NCBI GenBank assembly: GCA_018853935.1
Contig: JAAOMR010000082.1
Location: 1 to 33,924, forward strand
DNA length: 33,924 bases
DNA from: Acidithiobacillus ferrivorans
Lineage (GTDB): Bacteria > Pseudomonadota > Gammaproteobacteria > Acidithiobacillales > Acidithiobacillaceae
Direction: 5' to 3'
Below are positions 16,971 through 24,359 of the stretch, piece by piece. The translations under genes and the position numbers were made by a program. The notes beneath the pieces were generated by a model that did not search any database, was not told the DNA's origin, and worked only from the letters and a program-made list of their open reading frames with translations. The number at the start of each line of letters is the position of its first letter. Position 1 is the stretch's first letter.

Positions 16971-18434
16971 ATGGATTGGCTGAGCAAGCATTATCAGCAG
17001 CAGAATGCCTATGATGAACTGGTGGGCGAAGGTGGCATTCCGCGTCTGGTCGCAGCCCCACTGTTTGACTACCTCAGCACCCTGGACAGCAGCGAACTGC
17101 TCGTCCGCCGACAAGCCGCAGATGCAGCGATCCTCGCCATGGGCATTACCTTCACCGTGTACAGCGAGGCTGGCAATATCGACCGCGCCTGGCCCTTCGA
17201 CATTATTCCCCGCATCATGTCACGACGGGAATGGACACGCATTGAAGAGGGGCTCAAACAACGCTTGCAAGCCATCAACCTCTTTATCGACGACCTGTAT
17301 AACGAGCAACGTATTGTCGCCGACGGTATTTTCCCCGCTGAGATACTGGCCAGCTCCCACAATTTCCGGGACGCCTGTCGGGGCGTGCACCCGCCTTTGG
17401 GGGTCTGGGCGCACATCTGCGGCAGCGACCTGGTGCGTGATGCCGACGGCACGATCTATGTGTTAGAGGACAATCTACGGGTTCCCTCTGGCGTCTCTTA
17501 CATGCTGGAGAACCGGCAAATCATGAAGCGGCTCTTTCCAGAGCTCTTCAAGTCCGCCACCATCCTGCCGGTGGACGACTACCCAAACCGGCTCTACGAA
17601 ACGCTCGCGGCCCTGTCCCCGCGCGAGGAGGAGCGACCCGTCATTGCGGTGCTCACCCCCGGCATCTATAACTCGGCCTACTTCGAGCATAGTTATCTGG
17701 CACAGCAGATGGGGGCCTATCTGGCGGAAGGTGCGGACTTTTTTGTCGGCCACGACGATGTCGTTTATCTCAAGACAATCTCCGGGCCACAGCGGGTGGA
17801 TGTAATCTACCGGCGCATCGACGACGATTATCTCGATCCCGAAGTCTTTCTCCCTGACTCCACCCTCGGCATTCCCGGGCTGCTGCGCGCCTGGCGACGC
17901 GGCATGGTAGCCATCGCCAATGCCCCCGGTGCCGGCGTCGCCGATGACAAAGTGGTGTACGCCTTCGTGCCCGAGATCATCCGCTATTATCTGGATGCCG
18001 ACCCAATCCTGCCCAACGTACCAACCTACCTGTGCATGCGCGACGCGGACCGCGATTACGTACTGAATCACCTGGACGAACTGGTGGTCAAACCGGCCAA
18101 CGAGTCGGGTGGTTACGGCATGTTGATCGGACCACACGCTCTGCCGGAAGAGCGGGCACGCTTCGCCGAACTGATCATCGCCAACCCGCGCAATTATATC
18201 GCCCAACCCACGCTGAATCTTTCCACTGCACCGACTTTGGTGGACGATCACCTGGAACCCCGTCACCTGGACCTGCGCCCGTTTATTCTGCAGGCCGATA
18301 AAATGTACGTGACCACCGGCGGCCTGACCCGGGTGGCCATGCAACCCGGGTCGCTGGTGGTGAACAGCTCCCAGGGCGGTGGCAGCAAAGACACCTGGAT
18401 TGTCGATAAGGAGGCTCCATGCTTTCACGGGTAG
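16971..18434 (+). CDS. Circularly permuted ATP-grasp type 2 protein (DUF404/DUF407, COG2308)
   Basis: The 487-residue protein belongs to the circularly permuted ATP-grasp ligases of Anbu neighbourhoods. Early motifs are AILAMGITFTVY and RAWPFDIIPRIM, then GSDLVRDADGTIYVLEDNLRVPSG. The nucleotide-binding part has VVKPANESGGYGMLIG, and the C-terminal metal/phosphate region has LDLRPFIL and NSSQGGGSKDTWIV. Families of this kind are predicted to form amide or peptide bonds, possibly modifying proteins or peptides, but no substrate is established. The start is uncertain: ATG 16971 has GAGGAG 10 bp upstream, while GTG 16941 and ATG 16944 follow another AGGAG. The stop overlaps the alpha-E gene by 16 bp, so the two are coupled. 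Confidence 0.92.
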   Translation: MDWLSKHYQQQNAYDELVGEGGIPRLVAAPLFDYLSTLDSSELLVRRQAADAAILAMGITFTVYSEAGNIDRAWPFDIIPRIMSRREWTRIEEGLKQRLQAINLFIDDLYNEQRIVADGIFPAEILASSHNFRDACRGVHPPLGVWAHICGSDLVRDADGTIYVLEDNLRVPSGVSYMLENRQIMKRLFPELFKSATILPVDDYPNRLYETLAALSPREEERPVIAVLTPGIYNSAYFEHSYLAQQMGAYLAEGADFFVGHDDVVYLKTISGPQRVDVIYRRIDDDYLDPEVFLPDSTLGIPGLLRAWRRGMVAIANAPGAGVADDKVVYAFVPEIIRYYLDADPILPNVPTYLCMRDADRDYVLNHLDELVVKPANESGGYGMLIGPHALPEERARFAELIIANPRNYIAQPTLNLSTAPTLVDDHLEPRHLDLRPFILQADKMYVTTGGLTRVAMQPGSLVVNSSQGGGSKDTWIVDKEAPCFHG

Positions 18435-19405
18435 CCGAAAACCTATACTGGATGGCCCGCTATCTGGAGCGGACCGAAGACATGGCCCGGCTGATCAATG
18501 CCACCACACTGCTGCTGCTCGATCTGCCCCAGGGCGCCGAGTTCGGCTGGGACATCCTCTTGCAGGTGACGGGCGATGCCGAACTCTATACAGAACGTTA
18601 CGGTACGCCGGAGGAAGACCGCATCATGCGATTTCTCATTGCCGACGAGCGCAACCCCAACTCGGTGATGGCCGCCATCCACCAGGCCCGGGAAAACTGC
18701 CGCACCTTCCGCGATCTGCTCCCCGCCGAGTTCTGGGAGCGCCTGAACACTCTCTTCCTCTTCGTGCGTGAATATGCCGGCATCAGCTCGGACAGCCGTC
18801 ATGCACGTTATGCCTTTCTCAGCGAGGTCATTTCCCGACGCCATGCCCTGGTGGGCCTGCTCATCAGCAGCATGAGCCAGGACAATGTGTACCAGTTCAT
18901 CAAGCTGGGCCGCAACATGGAGCGCGCCGACATGACCACGCGCATTGTTGACGTGACCAGCGCCGTGATCCTGCCTCAGGATCACGGCCTGCAGAAAACG
19001 ACTGGAGCCAGCCTCTGGCTGGGCGTACTGCGGGCCATGAGCGCCTTTGAGATGTACCGCCGCCACGTTTCCGTGCAGGTGCGCAGCAATCAGGTGGTAG
19101 ACTATTTGCTCAAGGACGGCAAGTTTCCACGCAGCATGAAATATTGCATGGGCGAGATGGAGGTGGCGCTGGCCCACCTGCCCAACGCGGGCATTCCTTC
19201 CGAGGCAGTGCGCCGGGCACGGCGGCGCCTGGATGCCCTGAAGCTCGCCAACCTGCGCCCGGACCTGCTGCACGAATACCTCGATCAGGCGCAGAAAGAT
19301 CTGGCCATGGTCCACCGCACCATTCAAGGCACCTACTTCGCCCGGGATGCTTCGGGCTTTGATGGCATGCCTCAGGGACTGCATTTGAGCGCCGTACAAG
19401 CCTGA
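18419..19405 (+). CDS. Alpha-E domain protein (DUF403, COG2307)
   Basis: The 328-residue, almost all-helical protein begins MLSRVAENLYWMARYLERTEDMARL, the hallmark of the alpha-E family. A GRNMERADMTTRIVDV motif near residue 165 repeats the ERxExxxR theme. Conserved Arg, Glu and Asp residues suggest a ligand- or metal-binding helical bundle, but its biochemical role is unknown. It always travels with the ATP-grasp type 2 protein and is thought to help it. An ideal AAGGAGG site lies inside the end of the ATP-grasp gene, and the overlap predicts stoichiometric translation. Confidence 0.93.
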   Translation: MLSRVAENLYWMARYLERTEDMARLINATTLLLLDLPQGAEFGWDILLQVTGDAELYTERYGTPEEDRIMRFLIADERNPNSVMAAIHQARENCRTFRDLLPAEFWERLNTLFLFVREYAGISSDSRHARYAFLSEVISRRHALVGLLISSMSQDNVYQFIKLGRNMERADMTTRIVDVTSAVILPQDHGLQKTTGASLWLGVLRAMSAFEMYRRHVSVQVRSNQVVDYLLKDGKFPRSMKYCMGEMEVALAHLPNAGIPSEAVRRARRRLDALKLANLRPDLLHEYLDQAQKDLAMVHRTIQGTYFARDASGFDGMPQGLHLSAVQA

Positions 19406-19447
19406 CGGAAAACACGGCACCCACTTCAACCTTCAGAGGAAATCATC

Positions 19448-22400
19448 ATGGGTATCCATGTTGTTCTGCGCCATCAGACCAGGTATGACTTTGATCGCCT
19501 GGTGCAGATCCACCCTCATGTGCTGCGCCTGCGCCCGGCACCACATTGTCGCACGCCGATCCTGGCCTACTCGCTCAAGGTCGAACCGGCCAGGCACTTC
19601 CTCAACTGGCAACAGGACCCTTTCGGCAATTATCAGGGGCGCCTCGTTTTCCCGGAACGCGCAAAGTCGCTTAAGGTGGATGTGGAGGTCATCGCCGACC
19701 TGACAGTGATAGATCCATTTGATTTTTTTATAGAACCTGCGGCAGAACACTGGCCCTTCCATTACGATCCCACCCTCCGCAAAGAACTGGCACCCTACCT
19801 GGAGCGGGAGGAGGCAGGCCCGTTAATGCAGCGTTTTCTGCTCGACATCACGCGCCGTCGTCAGCGGACCGTGGATTTCCTCGTTGCCGTTAACCAGCAA
19901 CTCCAGGGGCACATCGGCTATACCCTGCGCATGGAGGTCGGGGTACAAACCCCGGAAGAAACCCTGCAAAAAGCCAGCGGCTCCTGTCGCGACACCGCCT
20001 GGCTGCTGGTGCAGGTGCTCCGCCACATGGGTCTCGCCGCCCGCTTCGTGTCCGGCTATCTGGTGCAACTGGTGGCCGACCAGGCCCCACTGGATGGACC
20101 GGCTGGCCCCACCAGTGACTTTACTGATCTCCACGCCTGGGTGGAGGTCTACATCCCCGGTGCCGGCTGGATTGGTCTCGATCCCACCTCCGGACTGTTT
20201 GCCAGCGAGGGACACATCCCGCTGGCCTGCACCCCCCATTATGAAAGTGCCGCCCCCATCACTGGCGCCACCGACGCCTGCGCGGTGGAGTTTCACTTCA
20301 CCAACTCCGTCACCCGCCTGCCGGAGACACCGCGCGTCACCAAGCCCTACACCGACACGCAATGGGAACAGGTGATGGTCTTGGGCAATGCGATAGATAT
20401 CCGCCTGCAGACCGCTGATATGCGCCTCACCATGGGCGGCGAGCCCACCTTCGTAGCCACTGAAGGGGTGGATGACCCCGAGTGGAATCAGGAAGCCCTC
20501 GGCACGGAGAAGCGGAAACACGCTGAACGGCTGGTGCGCCGTCTTGGTCAACGTTTTGCGCCGGGCGCACTGCGGCACACCGGTGAAGGCAAATGGTACC
20601 CCGGTGAGCCTCTGCCGCGCTGGGCACTCGGCCTCTACTGGCGCAAGGATGGCATTCCCTTGTGGCACGAACCTCGGCTGCTTGCCGATCCACTGCACGA
20701 CTACGGCTGGCCAGCGGATGCTGTCCACAACTTCGCCTGCGCCCTGACCAGCCACCTGCAAATCGACAGCAACCGCCTGCTGCCCGCCTACGAAGATGCC
20801 TGGCATATCCTGCATCAGGAAGGCCGCACCCCGGTTAATATTGATCTCAGCACTCATCGCCTAGATGATCCGCTGGAACGCCAGGCGCTGATCGGCAAAT
20901 TGCAGGCCGGACTCGACCACCCGGTGGGCTGGGTGCTCCCCCTCGCCTGGGAATGGCGCCAGCAGCGCTGGTACTCGGCGCCCTGGAGTTTCCGCGGCGG
21001 ACGGCTGGTTTTGCTGCCTGGCGACTCGCCGCTGGGTATGCGCCTGCCCCTCGATAGCCTGCCTTGGGTCGTCGAAGCCCATAAAAAATGGCAGCCGGAG
21101 AGTGACCCCTTCGCGCCGCTGCCACCATTACCGGATATCCACGGCGAGATCGCCGCGCGCAACAGCCATGTCCCCGAAGCACCGCCATCGCCCACGGCGG
21201 ACCAGCAACTCTGGGAGGAGATACCCCATACCGCAGTCACCCTGGAAATCCGCAAAGGCTGCCTGTACTGCTTCTTCCCACCCTTGCAGGTCATGGAACA
21301 CTATTTGTACCTGCTCAGCGCGATCGAACACAGCGCCGCCGAACTCAATATGCCGGTGGTCATTGAGGGCTATGCGCCGCCCAACGATCCACGGGTGGAG
21401 AAGTTGCTCGTCACCCCCGACCCCGGAGTCATCGAGGTCAATATCCATCCTTCCACGCACTGGCCGGAGATGGTGGCAAAGACTACAGCCATCTACGAGG
21501 ACGCCCACGCCTGCCGACTGACCGCTGAAAAATTCATGCTTGATGGGCGCCACACCGGCACCGGCGGTGGCAATCACATGACGCTCGGCGGCGCCACCCC
21601 GGGCGACAGCCCCTTTTTGCGCCGCCCCGATCTACTGCAGAGCCTGATCACCTACTGGCAGCACCATCCGGCCCTGTCTTATTTTTTTAGCGGCATGTTT
21701 GTCGGCCCCACCAGTCAATCACCACGGGTGGATGAGGCGCGCCATGAGGCCCTTTACGAACTGGAGATCGCTTTTGCTCAGGTGCCACCCGGTACCGTGC
21801 CACAGCCGTGGCTGGTGGACCGTCTCTTCCGCAATTTGCTGGTGGACATTACCGGCAATACCCACCGCGCCGAAATTTGCATCGACAAGCTCTATGCGCC
21901 GACCGGGGCGGCCGGTCGGCAGGGGCTGGTGGAGCTACGTGCCTTCGAGATGCCGCCCCACGCCCGCATGAGCCTGGTACAGCAACTGCTGGTGCGGAGC
22001 CTCCTGCTGCGGTTCTGGGAAGCCCCTTATCGCCACGAACTGGTACGCTGGGGCACCACCCTGCATGACCGCTTCATGCTGCCCCACTACGTCTGGGAAG
22101 ATCTCCGCGACGTGTGCGCCGATCTGCAGGAGCACGGTATTCCTTTCGCTCTCGAATGGCTGACGCCCTTCTCAGAATTCCGCTTTCCGCAGCATGGCCA
22201 TGTCCGGGTCGGCGAGATCGACATTGAGCTGCGCGCGGCCATCGAACCCTGGCATGTTCTCGGCGAAGAAGTGACCGGCACGGGCATGGCGCGTTATGTG
22301 GATTCCTCCGTCGAACGGCTGCAGGTGCGCGTGACCGGCATGACCCCGGGACGCCATGTGATCGCCTGCAACGGACGGCGGGTGCCGCTACGCGCTACCC

Positions 22401-22810
22401 GTGCCCATGACGAACACGTTGCCGGAGTACGTTATCGTGCTTGGCAGCCACCGTCCGCACTGCACCCGACCATTCCGGTGCATACACCGCTGACTTTTGA
22501 TCTGATCGACACCTGGAACGGGCGTAGCATAGGCGGCTGCACCTACCATGTCATGCATCCCGGTGGCCGCAATTCAGAAGCCTTTCCGGTCAACGCCTGG
22601 GAAGCAGAGGCACGGCGGCAGAGCCGCTTCACCACCACCGGGCACCGTCAGGGAGCACGGCCGGATGCGGTCCTACAGAGTCCCAGCGAGGGCTTCTTCG
22701 TGCCCACCGGCAGCGGTGAACACCCCTGGCTGCCGTCCCATACGGACGACCAGCCAGACTATCCCCACACCCTGGATCTACGCCTGGCCCGCCCCGCTGC
22801 ACCAACCTGA
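19448..22810 (+). CDS. Transglutaminase-like/DUF2126 protein (COG1305-COG4196)
   Basis: The 1120-residue protein has three parts. Residues about 1-95 form the Bact_transglu_N beta domain (LRHQTRYDFDRLVQIHPHVLRLRP). Residues about 140-290 are the papain-fold transglutaminase core with the triad C180 (SGSCRD), H229 (DLHAW) and D245 (WIGLDPT). From about 310 to the end is DUF2126, opening with LTMGGEPTFV and containing EVNIHPSTHWPEM and GTGGGNHMTLGGA, the latter resembling an ATP-grasp/glutamine-synthetase-like ligase region. In these systems the transglutaminase is predicted to act as a peptidase or amide-exchange enzyme on products of the ATP-grasp partner. AGAGGAAA precedes the ATG and the gap from the alpha-E gene is 42 bp, so it is the operon's last gene. 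It meets the convergent PDC gene after 31 bp. Confidence 0.92.
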   Translation: MGIHVVLRHQTRYDFDRLVQIHPHVLRLRPAPHCRTPILAYSLKVEPARHFLNWQQDPFGNYQGRLVFPERAKSLKVDVEVIADLTVIDPFDFFIEPAAEHWPFHYDPTLRKELAPYLEREEAGPLMQRFLLDITRRRQRTVDFLVAVNQQLQGHIGYTLRMEVGVQTPEETLQKASGSCRDTAWLLVQVLRHMGLAARFVSGYLVQLVADQAPLDGPAGPTSDFTDLHAWVEVYIPGAGWIGLDPTSGLFASEGHIPLACTPHYESAAPITGATDACAVEFHFTNSVTRLPETPRVTKPYTDTQWEQVMVLGNAIDIRLQTADMRLTMGGEPTFVATEGVDDPEWNQEALGTEKRKHAERLVRRLGQRFAPGALRHTGEGKWYPGEPLPRWALGLYWRKDGIPLWHEPRLLADPLHDYGWPADAVHNFACALTSHLQIDSNRLLPAYEDAWHILHQEGRTPVNIDLSTHRLDDPLERQALIGKLQAGLDHPVGWVLPLAWEWRQQRWYSAPWSFRGGRLVLLPGDSPLGMRLPLDSLPWVVEAHKKWQPESDPFAPLPPLPDIHGEIAARNSHVPEAPPSPTADQQLWEEIPHTAVTLEIRKGCLYCFFPPLQVMEHYLYLLSAIEHSAAELNMPVVIEGYAPPNDPRVEKLLVTPDPGVIEVNIHPSTHWPEMVAKTTAIYEDAHACRLTAEKFMLDGRHTGTGGGNHMTLGGATPGDSPFLRRPDLLQSLITYWQHHPALSYFFSGMFVGPTSQSPRVDEARHEALYELEIAFAQVPPGTVPQPWLVDRLFRNLLVDITGNTHRAEICIDKLYAPTGAAGRQGLVELRAFEMPPHARMSLVQQLLVRSLLLRFWEAPYRHELVRWGTTLHDRFMLPHYVWEDLRDVCADLQEHGIPFALEWLTPFSEFRFPQHGHVRVGEIDIELRAAIEPWHVLGEEVTGTGMARYVDSSVERLQVRVTGMTPGRHVIACNGRRVPLRATRAHDEHVAGVRYRAWQPPSALHPTIPVHTPLTFDLIDTWNGRSIGGCTYHVMHPGGRNSEAFPVNAWEAEARRQSRFTTTGHRQGARPDAVLQSPSEGFFVPTGSGEHPWLPSHTDDQPDYPHTLDLRLARPAAPT

Positions 22811-22841
22811 GGGGACGGCACCCTCCGCGCGGGAAAGCGCC

Positions 22842-23786
22842 TCAGCTTTCTTCCTGGCGCTGATCCTTGTGCTGTAAGAGCAGAACTTCTGCCCGTGCAC
22901 CGAGATACACATAGACACCCAGTGCGACCATCAGTGCGGCGGCAGCAAGCAGCAACACCACCGCCAACCACAAATGTTGCGGGGCATCCAGGGCGAATTT
23001 GAAAACCAGCATCAACCCTTCAATAGACACCGCAATCAATATGGCGGCGATAAAACGGGTCAGGGTGCGCCGGGTAGTGCTGTGACGACGAATATCTTTG
23101 CGGAGCAGCACCTCCTCTTCAAAAATGGTCTTCGCTAGATCGAATACCGCCAACGCCAATGTAAAGAGAATGGTTGCCTGAAAAGGGGCAGCAAAGTCTC
23201 CCGGAGAAGCTGCTGACGACCATACCGGCCCCAGCGATAGCACCGCGTGCAACCCCAAAGCCATGCTCACCGCCAGCAATCCCAATGAAAACAAAATGTA
23301 AAAAAACTTAAAATAGGGTTCAAAACCGCGGCGAATATCGTCCTCTTCGAGCAGGGCAAGGGCACGATCGAACTCACTGTCCACTACCACCATACCCAGC
23401 AGTTTGCCACTTTCATCACGAATCGGAGCGGCGGCAGTCACACAAATATGGCCATTGGCAGAAGAAAGATAAGGCTCGGTGAGTATCGGGCTATTCGCCT
23501 CCAGCGTCAGCCGGTAATACGGCCGGTGACTGCGGTCCACGCCTTCTCCACCCTGCGTATTACGTCGGCGGGAGGCAGCAACGTTATCGCCAATCTGTAG
23601 CCCTTCCGCATCAAGTAGATAGCAAAGGTCCAGGAAAGGATGCCGGGCAATGAGGCAGGCTAGCTTTTGGCGTTGTGCCTCACGGTCCTGCTGCAACAGC
23701 AGCGGACTGGCTACTGCATCGACTACTCCACCAAGTAAAACCGAAAGGTCTTTGCGCACTTCACGAAAATGCTCGAAGCGATTCAT
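22842..23786 (-). CDS. PDC/Cache-sensor membrane protein
   Basis: The 314-residue protein has an unusual order. A PDC/Cache-like sensing domain comes first (about 1-150; DRSHRPYYRLTLEANSP, EPYLSSANGHICVTAAAPI, LLGMVVVDSEFD) without any preceding transmembrane helix. Four hydrophobic helices follow (about 160-186, 203-219, 244-263, 272-298) and then a short charged tail. The sensing domain is therefore probably cytoplasmic. There is no kinase, GGDEF or methyl-accepting output, so it would need a partner. A phosphate-starvation-inducible-type (PsiE-like) four-helix fold is possible for the C-terminal half, but I cannot be sure. It lies between the transglutaminase gene (convergent) and prkA (divergent). 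Confidence 0.75.
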   Translation of the reverse strand: MNRFEHFREVRKDLSVLLGGVVDAVASPLLLQQDREAQRQKLACLIARHPFLDLCYLLDAEGLQIGDNVAASRRRNTQGGEGVDRSHRPYYRLTLEANSPILTEPYLSSANGHICVTAAAPIRDESGKLLGMVVVDSEFDRALALLEEDDIRRGFEPYFKFFYILFSLGLLAVSMALGLHAVLSLGPVWSSAASPGDFAAPFQATILFTLALAVFDLAKTIFEEEVLLRKDIRRHSTTRRTLTRFIAAILIAVSIEGLMLVFKFALDAPQHLWLAVVLLLAAAALMVALGVYVYLGARAEVLLLQHKDQRQEES

Positions 23787-23845
23787 CGGTGGTCACCTGT
23801 CGGGTCGAAGGCCGGGAATGGGCGCCCACTAACAGAGCAAAGGGT

Positions 23846-23944
23846 GTGCCACGTCGAGCCGAAGTGCGCCTTTTTAAAGATATCCACACGACAGCGCAGC
23901 AGCGCATCGAGAAGCTGGCACACTTCCTGCTCTATCAACATTGA
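23846..23944 (+). CDS. Possible 32-residue small ORF
   Basis: From GTG 23846 the frame reads VPRRAEVRLFKDIHTTAQQRIEKLAHFLLYQH and stops with TGA at 23942-23944. The sequence looks amphipathic and protein-like, and a strong plus-strand terminator follows 38 bp later, which otherwise has no gene to serve. The ribosome site is poor (AAAGGG immediately upstream). It could be a small protein, the end of a decayed gene, or part of a small RNA. Confidence 0.25.
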   Translation: MPRRAEVRLFKDIHTTAQQRIEKLAHFLLYQH

Positions 23945-23982
23945 TCATGGTCATGTGATCACTCCTCCTCAAGTGGCTTCCA

Positions 23983-24008
23983 GGGCGGTCCTACCGCCCT
24001 TTTTTTTG
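23983..24008 (+). terminator. Rho-independent terminator, plus strand
   Basis: GGGCGG-TCCTA-CCGCCC is followed by eight Ts. No annotated plus-strand gene ends just before it, since the PDC gene is on the other strand, so it implies an unannotated short transcript from about 23790-23980. The 23787-24359 gap otherwise holds the prkA regulatory elements. Confidence 0.75.
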
Positions 24009-24134
24009 TCCGCAAACCGCTTTTTTCTATACATTCCGCAAAAACAGTCTATTACCAAACAGCGTCAGCCCCGCACCTACCCGTCAAACCAGAGGGGTAA
24101 GGCGCCTTCACTGCACTGGCGCCGCCCAGGGTTC

Positions 24135-24173
24135 TGCACCATACTTGTGCAGCGGGTGCGCCATCCTGGCGCA
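24135..24173. promoter_or_regulatory. Paired NtrC-type sites upstream of prkA
   Basis: Two 17-bp dyads are seen: TGCACC-ATACT-TGTGCA (24135-24151) and TGCGCC-ATCCT-GGCGCA (24157-24173). Their centres are 22 bp apart, and about 129 and 107 bp from the predicted sigma-54 start near 24272, close to the arrangement at glnA promoters. Confidence 0.8.
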
Positions 24174-24245
24174 CGACGTTTGCGGCCAGCTCAGCCCGCC
24201 CATTCACCGTAAAACGCCCGGCGGTCGATGCTGCGCATGCCAGAC

Positions 24246-24261
24246 TGGCACGGGAAATGCT
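24246..24261 (+). promoter_or_regulatory. Sigma-54 promoter of prkA
   Basis: TGGCACG-GGAA-ATGCT matches the -24/-12 consensus except for A in place of one T. The transcript would start near 24272 with an 88-nt leader before the prkA ATG. Confidence 0.85.
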
Positions 24262-24359
24262 TATTTCATAGCGCACTTGCGGGCTACGCAACCAGCGAAC
24301 CCCATGACCTATAATGGGTCTAAACAACGTGAACGCGGCAGTGCCGCAAGGAGTGGCAA

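Noticed and set aside
22833-22850. Bidirectional terminator between the transglutaminase and PDC genes
   Set aside because: The GAAAGC/GCTTTC stem is only 6 bp, overlaps the PDC stop codon and lacks a T run.
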